The notes beneath the pieces are model-generated. The model did not search any database, had not been told where the DNA came from, and saw only the letters and a program-made list of their open reading frames with translations. Shown one piece after another: positions 10,909-11,563 of a DNA stretch of 11,563 bases (position 1 is the first letter of the stretch; each line of letters starts with the position of its first letter). The translations under genes were made by a program, and so were the position numbers. The stretch comes from an uncultured Microbacteriaceae bacterium (GTDB lineage Bacteria; Actinomycetota; Actinomycetes; Actinomycetales; Microbacteriaceae): assembly GCA_946481135.1 (NCBI GenBank), contig CAMLMQ010000085.1:1-11563 (forward strand). The letters are read 5' to 3'.

Positions 10909-11563
10909 GTGCCCGAAGGTACACCGCTCATCGCGGCGTAGATCCACTCGGGCAGCATCCCGGCGTTGAGCATCGTGAGCAGCAGGAGGGCGAGACCGTA
11001 CTCGGGATCGACGTCGAGCGCCCGCTCGAGGGTGCGGCCGGCAGCCGACCCGCGTCCGAGCGCCCACAGGTTCCACGCGAGCACCGTGAGCGCCGGCGCC
11101 GTGAGGTCGGGCGGCGCGAGGGCGACGAGGCGTTCGGCCACCCGCAGCGCCCGCCCGAGTCGGGGACGGTCGGGGACGAGCGAGGTGCGCCCGCCGAGCA
11201 GGTCGCCGACGTGCGCGCCGAGGCCGACCTCCACCCCAGTCTCGGCCGCCTCGGCGAGTTCGCGGGCCACGAGCTCGTCCATCGTCTCGCCGGTTCGGGC
11301 CTGCATCGCGAGCCACAGCATGTTGTCGTCGTAGACCAGTTCCCCGATGGAGCGCCCGAACGCCGACTGCAGCAGCACCACGTCACGCAGGGCCGGACGC
11401 GAGATGAGGTCGAGCATCCCCGCGGCGGTGGCGTCGTCCCAGTCGTCGGCGGCGAGGGCATCCTCGATGAGGTCGATCACGTCGACATCCGCCAGTTCAC
11501 CGCCGGCGAGGAGTGCCTGCACCTGCGCCCGCTGATCCGGGTCGACCTCGACCGGTGGAGCCT
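10905..11563 (-). CDS. DUF4192 family protein (5' partial)
   Basis: C-terminal 218 residues of a protein entering from the right edge; the frame is open to the last base of the window, so its start lies outside. It matches the C-terminal half of the DUF4192 family, which is found widely in actinobacteria and has no known function. Visible family features are PALRDVVLLQSAFG, the tetratricopeptide-like helical pairs near the end (PALTVLAWNLWALGRGSAAGRTLERALDVDPEYGLA), and the closing AGMLPEWIYAAM. The tail looks like a TPR-type repeat that may mediate protein contact. An internal GTG at 11522 could be taken as a start, but coding sequence continues before it (VEVDPDQRAQ). The stop overlaps the GTG of the next small gene. 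Confidence 0.88.
   Translation of the reverse strand, partial: APPVEVDPDQRAQVQALLAGGELADVDVIDLIEDALAADDWDDATAAGMLDLISRPALRDVVLLQSAFGRSIGELVYDDNMLWLAMQARTGETMDELVARELAEAAETGVEVGLGAHVGDLLGGRTSLVPDRPRLGRALRVAERLVALAPPDLTAPALTVLAWNLWALGRGSAAGRTLERALDVDPEYGLALLLLTMLNAGMLPEWIYAAMSGVPSGT

Noticed and set aside
1..11563. tRNA, rRNA, CRISPR array, insertion sequence, prophage or integrase
   Set aside because: No cloverleaf-like segment, spaced repeat array, transposase motif or attachment-like repeat was seen by reading. A program search could still find a small RNA.

Overview
The window is very GC-rich DNA with strong GAC/CTC/GTC codon use. It has frequent TANNNT hexamers placed 6-9 nt before start codons, a DUF4192 protein, a 13E12/DUF222-HNH endonuclease and a bacterial GPP34 protein. 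Together these point to an actinobacterium, most likely a member of the Microbacteriaceae. This is inferred from gene families and composition, not from a marker gene. It reads as an ordinary chromosomal segment of short operons: no rRNA, tRNA, CRISPR array, transposase or integrase was seen.

Layout, left to right. A membrane protein with a DUF4333-like C-terminus runs in from the left edge (to 871, +). It is followed by a 56-aa small protein (916-1086, +) and a histidine-phosphatase family enzyme (1147-1836, +). A degenerate 17-19 bp tandem repeat (1839-1946) lies between that gene and a convergent lipoprotein gene (1947-2366, -). Divergent from the lipoprotein is a stand-alone Eco57I-like adenine-N6 DNA methyltransferase (2428-4077, +). 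A two-gene minus-strand operon follows: a conserved actinobacterial hypothetical (4512-4865) overlapping a 3-TM protein (4118-4519). Next come two coupled, acidic, proline-rich, probably disordered proteins (5063-5485 and 5485-5631, +), ended by a strong hairpin. On the minus strand are a DUF222/HNH endonuclease (5705-7057), with a near-perfect LexA/SOS box upstream, and a small membrane protein (7153-7512). A cupin gene (7554-8051, +) is convergent with a VanZ-like gene (8065-8511, -). A plus-strand run then has a MerR-type regulator (8634-9392), a small multidrug-export-family membrane protein (9426-9959) and a GPP34/GOLPH3-like protein (9986-10705). At the right edge a minus-strand DUF4192 protein enters from outside and is coupled to a 55-aa helical protein (10741-10908).

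Most genes appear to be independent one- or two-gene units. The most informative signals are the probable SOS control of the HNH nuclease, the methyltransferase with no restriction partner in view, the series of leaderless-type promoters (used here to choose starts), the MerR-exporter-GPP34 run, and a marked excess of GGATGC over GGACGC across the whole window. No clearly new multi-gene system is evident.
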